64,000 nt of DNA, taken from NCBI GenBank assembly GCA_021904315.1, contig CM038912.1:22976949-23040948 (forward strand), given 5' to 3'. Position numbers and translations under genes: made by a program. The DNA comes from Sphagnum magellanicum. Taxonomy: Eukaryota > Streptophyta > Sphagnopsida > Sphagnales > Sphagnaceae. The notes under the pieces were generated by a model. It made no database searches, was not told the origin of the DNA, and saw only the letters and a program-made list of their open reading frames with translations. Below, in pieces: positions 48,720-62,750 of this stretch (its first letter is position 1; each line of letters begins with the position of its first letter).

Positions 48720-50177
48720 GATGATCGACTATTAGTGATGATGATGCATAAAGAATATAGAGTGATTCATTCATGTACTCCAATTTTTCTTTTTTTTAGT
48801 GCCAACAATACCTTTCTATAATAGCAACAACAATAGTTTGTTGGCTATTCTTTTCCACCCAAACAAACTTACAAAGAATTCATCACTATGTTTTTGCCCA
48901 TTATATTACTATGGATGACTTTTTAACCTTTTGTGTTTGGTTTGCTTGTCATGGATACAATGCTTAAACCAACCACGACTCTTTGTGTTACACCCAAGGT
49001 AGGTAGGTAGGTAGGTCCCCACCTTCCAAAAAGAAGTATCAATACATATTGAGTTCAAACTAACTCATGCTAGTTAAAATTAAGCAAAAATCTAGTAGTC
49101 ACATGAATTGGAACTAATTTTATGTGAAAAAAAAGGTTTGGAGTGGATTAACACCTCTAGGGTTTGCATCACCATGGGTAGATGAAGCCCAAATTATCCC
49201 AGGTAAAGTCTTGAAAATGTTAATCAAATGTTAACCAAATGGATATACAATATTTTGAAACAATTTATTTTAGTGCTTGACCTTATTGGGTAATTGTGTT
49301 ATTTTACATTATTAGGGGAAGTAGACAAGTGTCTTGTACATTTGTGGGAGGAAAAATTATCAACGTACCACCATTATAAAAACAAACCACTTTCATGAAT
49401 GAATGAAGTCGAAACACATCCCAATGGGTTAATGTGTGGTTAACTTTTAAGAAAGTTTTTCATGATGTGTGTGACCTAAAGCTAGAAAATCACATCACAT
49501 GAGAACTTTTGAACCTAAGCACTTTAAGGTTACAAGTAGTTTTTTTTTTTGGATGGGTGGCTTTTTTCATATCACAAAATCACAAATTTAAACTCAAAAT
49601 TTTGATAAAGCACAACATGAAGAATGTTTCACAAGCACGCACCATTTAAAACCATCCATAGTGATCGACTTTTCATCACCCACCTTTTTTCTTTTTTAAA
49701 ATAACGTCATGAGTTGATGAACTAATATTTGGTTGCATTTTTATTATATGTTTACCACAATCCTAAATTATATTTTAAGCAAATTATATTATCTCAAATT
49801 AAAATTGTGTCTCAATTACACACATCAAAAATTCACAAATCCAAAGACATGGTATTATTGTATTGGTGTGTGTGTGTGTGTGTGTGTGTTTTGATAACTT
49901 GGTCATAACAACTTTTGCTTTGTGTATTTCCCAAGTCAACAATCACACCTTAACTATGTATATGCATCAAGGGAAACCCTAAAACTCAATAGTTGACTCC
50001 AAAACAACCATTTCAATAATTACCACCACTTCAACAACATTATGAAGTAAGTAAGTAATTGGGCCCTAGTAAGCCTGAATTTCATAGATTTATTATTAAG
50101 TATTGGGCTTTCCTCAAAGATTATTTTGGTTCATGTTCACACATGTTCACTCCCTTTTTTAACAACAACATTGGTGG
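48720..50177. other. AT-rich intergenic DNA with (TG)n
   Basis: A (GGTAGGTA)n-like tract lies near 49000-49015 and a (TG)12 run at 49866-49889. No gene or RNA was recognised. Confidence 0.5.
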
Positions 50178-51171
50178 GGTCTGTTTGCCGTTGGCTCAAG
50201 TGTGAACACATTGAGGAGGGCTCAACTGATTTTTCCTTCCAAACCCAAATTTTTTTTTCACAATTTGTTTGAATTTTCCAGCAACAAAATCCCACTCAAA
50301 AAATCAATATATTCCACAGCTAAGCTCTGAAAATCATGAAAAATAAAACTCTATTAAATCTGACTCATTGAGGGCTTTCCAACAACACCAAGAATGCACC
50401 CCTAAATTCCAATACAGTTTTTTCAGTTTTGATTCTATTTCATTGAGCAAATGGTTCAATCATCAATAGCTTCTTCCTCACCGTAACTTCAAAGAGTCTC
50501 AAACCAAGTTGATGCACACCTACTCACTTAGAGCTTTCCAAAGATACCAAGAGCGTAGCATGAAGCGATGTGGTTTGGGAGATCTCAACATGACAAACAA
50601 AATAAAACAAAACAAACTACCTTGCTTCATAGATAGATTTGAAAACAAGTTTCAAACCCTTCTCATAACTAACTCATCTTTATTTCCCTTCATCAACAAT
50701 TGATATATGCACTATTATGCATCGCAATAGTGCATATATTGCAATTTTCAACAATCTATCTACGAATGAACGTTGTTTGTTTGTTTTGTTTGTCAAAAAA
50801 ATCTTTCAAACCAAGATGCCTATTGATGCACTTTTTTGGTATAGCATTGGGAAGCCCTTGATGAGCAAGGATACACCATGTTGGTTCCATATTGTTTTGA
50901 TATATGGTGGAGAAGTTATTCAATATTGAACAATTTTTTCATTGAAAATTAGTTTAATCAAAACCAAAAGCTTATTAGGGAAATTTGGGTTTGCTCTTGG
51001 TATTGTTAAAAAAAGCCCCCTTAGCAAATAGGATTTAATGAAAGTGGTTTGAAGATTTCTAGACCTAAAGTGCAAAAGATATTGAATTTTGAAAAAAAAA
51101 AAAAAAGATTTTGAAAGGAAATTTTAATTGGATACCTAGTTCACACTTGGGCCAATAGCTCAAGCTACACT
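50178..51171. mobile_element. Foldback-like element with ~480-bp inverted arms
   Basis: The two halves are diverged inverted copies around a centre at about 50721. Matching pairs include TTGGCTCAAGTGTGAAC (left) with GTTCACACTTGGGCCAA (right), ACAACACCAAGAATGC with GCTCTTGGTATTGTT, TTCATAGATAGATT with AATCTATCTACGAA, and ACAAACAAAATAAAAC with GTTTGTTTTGTTTGTC. The core is a perfect 14-bp stem (50703-50716 and 50726-50739) with a 9-nt loop. There is no coding capacity of note. It looks like a non-autonomous DNA element of foldback or long-TIR type; the superfamily is unassigned because no clear target duplication was found. Confidence 0.7.
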
Positions 51172-51696
51172 AGTAATTTTGATGTAGGAATGTAGTTAAA
51201 TACAACATTGAAATCCATTTATGTTGTGTGGCCTTTTCAAAAAACTTCACAACAATTCAAATATTCTTTTACATCTTCATCATTATAAGTTGGTTATGTG
51301 ATTACAATCACAATTATCTTATCGTATTCATTTATTTCATTATCAACATGCAAAATAAACACACACAAATGTTTGATGTCATCTTATTACATTTATGAGT
51401 GCAACTTTAACATATGTTGCATATCAACTATTATTGTCTTCTTAATTGGTTTGAAGTGATCTTTACAAATGAAGTACGACTTGTATTGGATTTGTTGTTT
51501 GTTGGAAATGGATATTTTGAATACTTAAATGCTTTTATATGGACTTGCGTTATGTTGCAAATTGAAGCAAATATTTTTTTTAATAACAAATTTGTCCAAA
51601 ACCAAGATAAATGATTACTATGTAATATTTAACATAGTGGGGTCCGCAATATTAAAGATTTGTAGCTTTTAGTTTACATATGCAAAGTTCATTGAA
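51172..51696. other. AT-rich intergenic DNA, no gene seen
   Basis: Only short chance open frames occur between the foldback element and the third TIR element. Confidence 0.5.
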
Positions 51697-52582
51697 GCAC
51701 AAACATGATTAAAAGAATCACTCAAGAGGGGTGGACACTATTTTGTTTTTGTACTTTTGTATTTTTGAAGTAACATAATAAGAACATAATAATTTGCAAT
51801 GTCAATTTATTTTTTGTGGAATTGATTCCATTACTTGTAAAGTTTCAATGAAAAAAAAATTCATGCAAATCCATGATGTGTCAAATGTTCTCTTTGCAAC
51901 ATTTAAAGGAATCAAGATATTGGAGTGGACATTACTTTTTTATTTCAAACATTCTTTTTGCTTATCAAACGTGCACCATTTATTTTCAAAATTGAAGAGC
52001 ATATTCATGTTAATGATTAAATAAAAAAAAGGAATGAGATAGGTAAAAATTTTAATGTAATATACATATTAACATAATTTGGTTCAAGCATGCTTTTGGT
52101 CCCCTAAATTCAAATTTGATTATATGTATTTATCAAAAGTTGTTGATTTTTATGTGGTGGAAAGCATGGATAAACTTTATGAAGGATACAATTTTTTATA
52201 AAAAATTCATTGATTCCCAACATATTGTTGTGAGAAATGCATACATTAGCTTCAATTCCTAGAGTTGGAATAATTAAAAATAATTTTACATGATCAACAT
52301 TTTCTAAATAATGTGAAGTTTAATCTAGCAATATACAATCTTGGGATGTGTACTTTTCTTTGAAAATCAATTCATTTTGTGTAAAAAATATTATTTGTGT
52401 ATGCACATTGAATTTCATCCAATTGAAACTCATTGATGAATACAAATCAATAAGAATGCAAAAAAATGAATGAAAAAAACTAAAGCTTTCATAGTGAAAT
52501 GTGTTAAATGTGATTGAGCTCAATCTTAGAAAACATTCCAAGCCCTTGGTGTCTTTGGTTCTTTTGATCATGTTTGCATCCC
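51697..52582. mobile_element. TIR element family, copy C (about 886 bp)
   Basis: The left end GCACAAACATGATTAAAAGA and the right end TTTTGATCATGTTTGCATCC are inverted repeats. Interior blocks match copies A and B in order: ACATAATAATTTG, AACGTGCACCATTTATTTTC, TTGGTTCAAGCATGCTTTTGG and ATCAAAAGTTGTTG. It is the most diverged and longest copy, some 34 kb from the others and in the same orientation. Confidence 0.55.
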
Positions 52583-55135
52583 AATAAGGATTGATGATGT
52601 TGTGAGTTTTTGTTAAATATTCTTTTTTTCTTTATTGGGGTTTCTTCATCAACTAGAACACCCAAACCTCTTTGATATATAATACATTTGGTTCCATTAC
52701 AAATGCTTAAATGTTTAAATCCAAGTTTCAAATATTTTCTTTCATAATTTTGATATATTCATTCGAAAATGGTTTATAGAATAAGGTGCCAGTATTGATT
52801 TTGTATAATTAGTGACCTAAAGCCCATTATTATTTTGAAGTTTGGCAAAGAAATCTCCAATTTTGAAATTAATGATATTTAATGCATTTTCCATTATTTT
52901 TTCATTTGAAAAGACCAATTTTGAAATCCATGATCCAAAAAACAACCAAAAATTAACAACCATCATGAAAAAAAATTGGATTTAAAAAAGTTCATCATGT
53001 TTACCAAGCACTATTACAAGCTTTTAAAAGTGTTGAAAGGTGTTTTATAATTTATTGGATTATTTTCAAATTTATCCAAATACTATATTAATATATTAAA
53101 AATATTATTACATAATAATACAACACACATTATCAACATTAATTTAGTTTTTGAGACTTATAACTATGTAAAAATTATCAATTACACTTGAAGTGGCTCT
53201 TATCAAGATGATTGGACCCTTGAAAAAGTTTCATCTTTTGACATGGATTTAGAATTGTGTGTTAGTAGATCATCACTAAAGCAATTTTGAACATTTTAGA
53301 ACGGGTGCTAAATATGCAAAAATGGGGGTGAATAGGATTTCACCTATTATTTCCTTGTGGACACCATTAATTGCAATGTAGATTTCATGTTGGTTCACTT
53401 TTTCCCAACTTCCATGCAAACCATATCCCATAATAAACATGTGGAAAATAATTTCAAGGTGATGGTATAGTGCAAAACATATAAGAACATGCTTGACAAA
53501 TGCATTACATCAACAACAAAATGGTGCACATCAAGAACATGTTAATTTGCAACTACCTAGGTCTCCAACTATTAACAAAAATTAATTTCTAATTCAAACA
53601 AAAATTTGCATCCCAAATCATGAACATATGCAGTTTCTTTCCTTGTTGGTAGAATTGACAAATGAAATGTTGTTCATACAAAACACAAGATACATATACA
53701 TTGCACCCAATTTATGGACTAGCACATGAATCATGCATAAGCATCACATGGATGACACAATGACATACAACTAACATAGTTAGACCTTTAACTTCACAAG
53801 CAAAACACTCAATGTTTCAATCATTAATACCAATCTAGTTTAGATGTTAGATGCATATATGAAAGTTGAATTCCACTACAATTCATTATTGGAAAAAAGA
53901 AGAATAAAAGACGTGAATATTTATTGTAACTCTCTACCATGAATTTGTTCAAAAGTTTTTTTATATGAAATTTATGAGATAGTATTATATTGTCTAACTC
54001 TTCATTTATGTGTTTTGTAATTCGATTTTTCAAAACACCTACCCATGCAATTGGATTATTGTTTTATTGGAAATTTTGTTGGATCAAGCCCATGCATGAT
54101 GAATGGGATTAATGTAGGCAATGTAATGGCATGCATGTGATCCTCAACTTAGGTGGACCATGGTTGACACCCATTGAACATCACATTTTTTAGGGAACCA
54201 TGTTCCTAAATTGAGTTAGAGATCTTACTTGTTATTATTCACATGTTGAACATTTCTATATGTCTTTTGCTTGGGGTGCAAAATGGGAAACATTGCAAGA
54301 TACTTAAAAAATGTGTGATTCAAAAACTTGAAGATCACTTCTATTCCTAAAAAGTGAATGGTTATGGAAGAAAGGAAATTCACAATTTGACATTGTTAGA
54401 CGAATTTTTAAAAATATATAAATGAGTTTTTTGCATTACTTTCTTCTATAAACTACTTGGAGAAAGATCTCATGGTGAGTTTGGTAACAACAATGCATTG
54501 CAAGTAGTGTTTTTTATTGCAGGTGAAATTTTGTTAGTTTTCAACAAAGAAATTGGGGAAATTTTGGAATTTTCTTTCTTGTGTAAATTCAATTAATTTT
54601 ACTAATTTTGGGGTTTATAATTTTCCAAATTATTAATAAAAGTTTTGTAGAAAAATAATTGATTGCAAGTTGGAACTCTCTATTCAAATATTTATAAGAA
54701 AAAACCCACATTATTTATGCAATCTTTTTGTGTTTTTTGTTTTGGCATTTTTTTTCCCCCAAAATGGTGAAAATGAGTGTTTTTGGATTTTTAGTCACCA
54801 AATGTCGAAAAAATAATTGTTAGATTCTATATAAGTTCCTATAGGTAGCCACAAATATATATAAACAATGCTTAAATTTTTGTTATTATCATATTTTGTA
54901 TAGCCAAATCTGGCTAAACCATCTTATGGATGATTGCCAAATTACCTACATCACCAAATTGAAAGAAGAAAGCAAGCAAGCAAGTATATATATATATGTG
55001 TATATTTAGATAACCAACACTGATTTCAGAGTTATTTGAGACCTTTGAACTTATGGTTGGAAAACCCTAATTATGACACATCATATCCAAATAGTGTCAT
55101 TTTTGGACACTTCATTTACTTTCTTGCTTGCTATG
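52583..55135. other. AT-rich intergenic DNA, no gene seen
   Basis: No open frame of note, no RNA motif and no clear repeat was recognised over 2.5 kb, apart from short AT-rich runs and a (TA)n stretch near 54985. Confidence 0.5.
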
Positions 55136-55136
55136 T

Positions 55137-55160
55137 GGGTTTAGGGTTTAGGGTTTAGTA
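55137..55160. repeat. Short telomere-like tract (TTTAGGG)3
   Basis: GGGTTTAGGGTTTAGGGTTT occurs as a short exact plant telomere motif. A similar two-unit tract lies near 57248. Orientation is opposite to the block at 7.3-7.7 kb. Confidence 0.8.
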
Positions 55161-55234
55161 AGTTGTAACTTCTTGTAGATGATAAGGTAAACTAGGTTAA
55201 ACTTCCACTTTATAGCTTTTTGGGCACACCTAAT

Positions 55235-55400
55235 ATCACTTAATATGGTGTACATTAAGTGTATGTAGTACTTAATGTGGTGAACATAAAACATTGGGTA
55301 ACTTGAGTGTGGTTGTACATAACATGGGGTACTTAGTGTGATGTACTTAATTAATATGGTGTACTTAAGTTAATGTGGTGTACTTAATATGATGTACTTA
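55235..55400. repeat. ~20-25-bp GTGTACTTAA(TG) repeat
   Basis: Units such as ATGGTGTACTTAAGTTA, GTGGTGTACTTAAT and ATGATGTACTTA recur about eight times. Confidence 0.75.
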
Positions 55401-56820
55401 GCCAGGTTGATTATGTTGAGTAAAACCAGGTTTTTGGTCCTAATTAATATATCTTGCACACATCCCCACTAGGTACTGACTAAAATGTCTGGCCCCTGAC
55501 CTAAATATGAACCTTTTAATACTAATAACAAAGTTTCTAAAATCCTTAGATGCTCCCAAATCTCTGATGAAGTTCACTAGTTCCCTTGGAACTTGGAAGC
55601 TTGGCAGTGTGTACTAGTCTTTACACTAACTAGACCACAATTGAGTTACCAAGGACCCACCTGGGTAACCCTATTGTTGTGAATTGTGAACCTTCCTATT
55701 TTCACCTCACAATACCTAGTTAGCTACATTTGTAAGTGGGTAGGTACTAGAGGTTAGAAGGTTGGGAATGTAAGTGGTTACTAGTTACTACCGTCTAGGT
55801 AGGTAGGTAAGTAGGTAGATACATACTAGACACATGTGGATGGTTATTACATAGATACAAATGGAATGAAAAAGTATTTTGTATCCATACATAATCATCC
55901 ATTGTGCACTTGTGGGTGCTAGACCTCAGTTGTTTTTTTTACTGGCGAAATATCGGCAAAAAACCAAAAAACCAAAAAATATATATTTCAAAAATGAAGT
56001 GTTTTTTTTTGGACGGTTTCAATGGCCAAAAGTGAGAAACTAAAATATGAAAAATTACCAGATTTCTATAGTTGGTTTTCAGTGTGTAGCCATGAATATA
56101 GAAGGTTTACTAGGTAAAAAGTGATGCCTAAAAAGCAAGGGTGGGTGAAGGACAATACCATCAGGAGTCAAATATTTAGGGAGAGGGCAAGTGGGCAGCA
56201 CTTATTATGGCTAATCCACCTTTGATTGGTTGGATGTTTCTGTTCTGATGCATCCAATGGGGGTGTTTTTAAAATTTTCACAATCTGACCAATTGTACTA
56301 TGAATTGACCTCCAAAAAGTGACAGGCATTTAGGGGGTTTTATTAAGGAGTTCCCCTAAAATATGAAATCTTAACTTTGACCAAACCATCATCAGGACTG
56401 CAAAGGAGCTTTGTAAGCTCAAGAAGACATCATCATGAGTCATCAATTTACCAATCATGAAACAAGGCAACACAATTACTATTAGTCCACAAAGCCTTTA
56501 TTGATCAGATTGGGTCCTCAAAGAAAGCATGCAAAAGCCCACAAATGAGGAGGAGGAATGCGTCATGTAAATTTGCTCTCATGGAGTGAGATCCAGAGAA
56601 ATCAATGGAGTGCATCATGCTGATGATGATGATGATGATGATCTTCTGACAATTTCCAACACCAGCAAAGCAAGTGTGTTTGAGTGAGTGAATAAGTCTT
56701 GCCACCAGTCACTCAGAAAGAAAGAATTATTGATCGGAAAGCAATAGATTTTACTTAGATTTAGTGCAAAGAAAGCTCATGGGTGCCTTTGAAAAAAAAT
56801 TCAAAAAAAAAAAAAAAAAA
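55401..56820. other. Intergenic DNA, slightly GC-richer, no gene seen
   Basis: A GGTAGGTAGGTAAGTAGGTA tract lies near 55797-55817 and (GAT)n at 56625-56643. The latter crosses a chance open frame. Nothing else was recognised. Confidence 0.45.
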
Positions 56821-56824
56821 AATC

Positions 56825-57145
56825 TATTCCAAGTCAAAAATAATTTGTCATTTCAAAGATTCTTGGAAATTTACTAGTGGGAAACTTGCTATATATAACT
56901 CATGGATGCAAAAAAATAAATAACTAAATAAATAAATAAATCCCCAAAGTCAAAAAAATTGTCATTTGTCATTGCAAAGAGTCTTGAAATTAGTGGGAAA
57001 CTTGATATATACGATTCATGGGTGTTCCCCCCCAAAAAAAAAAAAAATCTAAAAGTCAATTTCTTTGTCATTTTTCATTGCAAAAAGTGCTGAAAACTAG
57101 TGGGAAAACTTGATATACATGATACATGGGTACTCAAAAAAAACA
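56825..57145. repeat. ~115-bp tandem repeat, three copies with poly(A) spacers
   Basis: Each unit has AAGTCAAAAA...TTTGTCATTTCAAAG, then TCTTGAAATTAGTGGGAAAC and TTGATATATACGATTCATGG, and ends in an A-run of varying length. Confidence 0.85.
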
Positions 57146-60100
57146 AGTAGTGAGAGATAGGTATATGATTTATGGTAGTTTGTTGGTGCCTAGTATTTCG
57201 CCCTTCGATTGTGGGACTTGCTATTTCTCATGCATCTTTAGTTGGTGTAAAGGGTTTAGGGTTTAGGACATATATGCAGATTTGCAATGTAAGCTGTTCA
57301 ATAATGCTTTTTGCAACTAGTTTTTGCCATTGATAATACACATGTCCTTGGGGGGAGTCATTAACTAATAGCGCAAGAGGGAGTTAATGGCACCCTATAA
57401 CCCAATTAAAATCATTTATTTTGCGGGTCTTGGAAAGATCCATGTAACTTTCCTGTATTTCCTACCTTGGAAAATAATAATAATAATAATATAATAACAT
57501 GGTAGGTATTGTAGGAGTGTACATATTAAACTACAAATTGGAATCTACGATTATTTACATAAATAAATAGATGCATGCATAGATGGAAAGCCCGAGGGAG
57601 GATTTACTTTAGTATCCTCTAAAGGGCACGTATGGGTGTCAATTATGATCTTTCTTCCACTTAGTAGATCAATTATATATCTAGAAAATTGTTGTTTGAC
57701 CTGATTTTTAATTTTTAATTTTTAATTTTTAATTTGCTACTTATACATAACATTGGAAGATTTTGTTTAGTTCAACTAGCTTGTAGAAGATATGTTAACC
57801 AACCCGATATTTTGATTTGAAATATGGACATGCTCTTGATTATGTGGCAATAATTAAATGGTGATGAATTGTAAATCTTAACCAAATTAGTATGGTCATA
57901 TTTGTATATGCCATGTATGTTAATGAAAAAATTGATTAGATCCAATACATCTAGATAATGTGTCTCTATATAATTCATTATGTCCATGGATGTTGTTCTA
58001 TTATAGTGATGTTGTAGTAAGTACTAAAAGGTCTAAAGAACATTTGTTTTGGCTTGTTTCCAAAATAAGAGGGTTTGATATATTGATAATCATCAATAAC
58101 ATTACCAAATTTAAAGGTTAAGAACTTGGAATGTTTATCGAATCAATTAGGCATATGGTTTAATGTATGATTCACATAAATATCATATCGCATAATTCAA
58201 GTTATTAGATCCCAATAATCATGTCTCATTGTGCACTTGACCTCAATCTTAGTAAAACCGCAAAAGGAATACCCAAAATGATCTCATAATTGTCTCAACT
58301 TTTCAAATAGGTAAACACCAAAGTTGATTATTGATCTTCCAAATGTTCCCTTTGATGTCATCAATTTGTTCCCATAATTGTTCACAAGGTTCCTTTCACA
58401 ATCTCCAAAAACATTTCAAATCAAATTCGCATTGATATCTTGAAAGCTACCATTTGCATTCCCAAATAATTTGTAGTGTTAAACATAGTTTCTCAAAACA
58501 TAACCCTAACACCTCAAGCAAGGAAGAACATGAAATTGAAGCACTTTGGACAAACATCATTATTCATTTCAAAATCCCACGAGAACACATGAGAAATGAA
58601 AGACCTTTCTGACAAGTAGGGGAGGGGAGTGTGCCCATTTGAACATTAATGCTCAAATGATGAGGAACTATTAAAAGCATAGCAATATTTTCAAATAGTG
58701 TAGAAGATAGTTATAATTTTGCAAAGGATTAGGCTAAAGACTCTTTTAATAAAGAAAATTTGATATTTAAAAATATGAAATGCTATTAACCTACTACCTA
58801 AACTCAAAAAATAAAAATCACTACTTAAACCATGTGAAATTAATTTTTTTAAGAAATTCAAAATATATTCCAAAACTTCAAAATTTCAAGAGTCTTTTAT
58901 CACATAGTGAATGACATATGAAAAAGAGATGTAGTTTGTGATATAGAAAACTAATCCTTAAAATAATTAACCTATTTTTGTATGATTTGAAGTTTTGATC
59001 ATTTTTAAAAAAAACACACACACACAAAACTTGCAAAATTTACAAATTTCAAAAAATTCATATTTATTCAACAATGATTAACACAAAACATGTGATATAT
59101 TGGGATCATTGTATGTATTTTTCAAAACAAGTTGTAAATTTTATTTTATTTTTAATTACGATCTTTTTTGGGAGAAAATTTTATTATAATCCTTAAAATA
59201 AAATAATCACATTGGTTCATTTGATGTCGTTTGAACCTAGTAACAAATTAAACATTATCAAATAATGTTCAATCAACTATTACACCTTGGAGATAAAGGT
59301 GGCATGCCCCTAACGACCATCATGACAATAGTAAAACCTTCAAAAGGGTTTAGTATAAATAAATTCCTTGAAATGCAATTTGAACTTTACAATTACATAG
59401 ACCTTTTCTAAAGATCCTATAGTTTAAATTACCTACGTTGTGATATGGTTTAAAACGTATCAAATCAATCAATTTGAGAATGGAAGATAATAGGCAATAT
59501 GTAGGTTACAAAATGGAAATATTAATTCAAAAACAACATTGAAATCAAAGTTAATCTTGCTGAGTTTTGTTTCGGTAAATGCTTTTGGTAGTAAATAACA
59601 TTACTACCATTATTGGAGTTTCAAAAATGGTGTTATTCAATAGTTAGGTAACCCAAGGAGGATTTTATTATATCAAATGACACATAAATAGAAAATAGTG
59701 TTGTTAAATTATGTTTAAGATTATTTTAATATTTCATGGTAGATTAGAATCTAGTAGGAATCTTAAATAAAAAACATCCTATTGGGCGGGGGGGGGAGGG
59801 GGGTCAATAATGTTGCACATTGTACAAATTTCTACCATGTCATTATTAAAAAATATTTTCACAATTTTTTGGATATTATGGTAAGTAAAAACACAAAATA
59901 AATTGTTAAAAATATTACATTTTTTGATTTTATATGATGTGATGTTGGAACATATTTGTGCAAAAAGTGTAGATAATTATGTATGGAAAATTTAAATATA
60001 CCCATAAAAACTAATGAAATTATTTTAAATATTTATGTAATTTATAATATTTACTAAACACTATGATTCCATATGTTTGGACCATGTTTGTGAACCATTT

Positions 60101-62750
60101 AAAGAGTTTGATAATTATTACATCACAATAAGAACTTTTCTAGGGCTTTGTCGTAAGTACATGGTAAATTAAAAATTTGACAAACAATCACTTTCAATTT
60201 GAAGTTGACAAGAAATGTGAGGTGGGCCTTGGTATTAAATGGAAATTTTAATTGTTTATTGCATGCTTAATTCACACCAAACACCAATGCAATCTATTAC
60301 AAAAAACATGTTATGTTATATAATGTACACCATAAATATGTCCATGGCTCCTTGAATTTAATCTTAAATTATTTTTTTCTAAATACTATTCAATATCATT
60401 AACTTTATGAAAATACAAATATAAATCCCAAACACAAAAAGTGAAACAAAAAATTAAATACATCACAATTGAAATGTATAATATGACATTTATCATTAAA
60501 GTGCCCCCCTTTCCCCTCGACAATGATAGTGTGCTTTCATCTTTTCTTAAACTTTTCTATAGATTGAAACACCACTAAAAGGAGACATTTTTGACACATG
60601 ATTCCTTATACCAAATGATGTCACCTTCAATAGGGATATTAGACAATGTCAACTTTGGAAGTGTTATTCTATCAACAAAATGAAAAAAAAAACACATTCT
60701 ACAATAAGTAGATTGCCTGTTGTGTGTTCTAAGACAATAATCCAAAATGAAAATGAAGCCATTTTGAAGGGCTTCCTACTTGTTAATAAGCTCCCAATAA
60801 TATATTCCTACCTCATAGAAATGTTATTGATGAAAACACTACTAGAATACATGATATCCTTAAAATATTACAACATTTGTACCTAAGTAAAATGAATTAT
60901 AATTGTATGAGACAAACACTACCTTAACTTAAAAACAATTTTGAAATCCATCATGGAAAAAAACTAGCAACATTATTATAGTCCCTTAAAACACTTGGAT
61001 ACTAGTACTCCAACCTTCCAATTAACACACACAAAGTTTTCCCTTTTTTAATGTTCAAATTATAACCCTTAAATAGTTTGAAGTAACCATTTTATACCTC
61101 TTATGAAAGTGGTGACCACATTCAATAATTGCCTAAAAGTCCTCTTAAGTCAATCTAGATCCCTTTTCAAAGGTTAAACTCCAACCACCAACTCATTTTT
61201 CTCAAACACTAGTTAAAATAATGAAAATTTCAACTACCTCCTAAAACAATGGTGGTCGTGCCTTTCTAGACACTCCTACCTACTATCAATAATTCAAAGT
61301 TACAAAACTACCATTGCAACCAATAGAATCCAACTATTAATTTGGAAATTAGTTTTTTAGCAAAGTCCCTTTGTTTATGTGTTCCCAAGGTTTTGATTTT
61401 GTAACAAAAATGCTTGAAGCTAAAAATAAATCATTTTCATTTTATAATTGGAGTCACCCTATGTTTATCTTGTAGTTGAAAAAAAACTACATGAATAATT
61501 CACCATTTGTACTTGCATTAGGAATTGAAGTTTGTCTTGATTAAATTTGTCAAATTTTTGTTATTTGAGATTGTGTGATTGAATGTTGAAAATGTAGTTA
61601 TAACATGATATGATAAACCATTGAAAAATCAATAAGAAAAAGTTGACATAGATTGAAAATATGTTATGTGAAATAGAATTTTTTTAAAAACTAATGCACC
61701 ACCACCGAGCTTGTCCAAGTGTTTTCTAGTGTCCCAAGGCAAATCACACTAAATGGTTTAGAATGTAGATTTATTTTGGTGTCTTGTGTTTCAAGTTTCC
61801 CCAAAGACCATAATTATTGAAAAAAATGTTTTTTTGGGCTTGTGAAGGATTGTCTTATAATTTTCATTCAAAATTCAATGTTACAAAGATCATTCCATTT
61901 AACCATGCTTTGATATTTCAAACTTCATTTTAAAACATCAAGGACCTTTAAGGGTTTGAAGTCCTAAAGTGCGAATGCAACTTAAAAGTCTTAAGAATCC
62001 TCTCTTTTAACTCACACACATTTCTCACTAAAGTTGGAAGTATGCTTTGTTTTCTTTGGCTTATGTGATATGTCAACATTGTTTTTGACTTATTTCTATT
62101 TGTTTTGTCACAAGCTTGGTCATAAGCCCAAGTCAAGGTTGCAACAAAAAACTCCTCATTAATCTAAAAGACCTTTCTCATTGAGTTTTGATCTAAGAGT
62201 GTTAGTGAACCAACTAGTGACAAAACATTAGGTGTGATTCCAAATGCAATAGCAAACATCTTGAATTTTTATCTATGCACAATTGTTATTTACAAATGCT
62301 CTTTGGAGACACATTTGAAAGGGAAGTTTCTTATTGTTCTAGTCATACTAGAGTAATGTGAAATGTATTAACTATAATAAAACTAGCAACTAAATATCCA
62401 CTCCTCTAATGTATGAGATATGTAATGGTTGCTTGGGTTAAAATAGGTGACATGTGACCACCATTGTATGGACATTGTTCATTAGACTCTTAAAATTGTC
62501 AAATAAAGTTGCCTCTTTATTTTGTAAGAAAAAGGGAACAATGATGCACAACGTTCACAATATATTGGAAAACCAAGACAAAGATAAGAGTGATTTTAAA
62601 GGTTTTAAATATCTTACCATGTCAAAAATGTGAAGAAAATCAAGAGGTTGGGAACATATTGAACTAAATATATTGTACTCAAAGAAAGCTATTGAGGTTG
62701 GGTACTATAATTAACCATTTTGCATGCCCTTACAAGTTACAAGTTACAAC
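57146..62750. other. AT-rich intergenic DNA, no gene seen
   Basis: Over 5.6 kb no convincing coding frame was found. Simple repeats are (ATA)n near 57476-57495, TTTTTAAT units at 57703-57735, (AC)n near 59010-59025 and a G-run near 59785-59800. Gene-like composition is absent. Confidence 0.5.
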
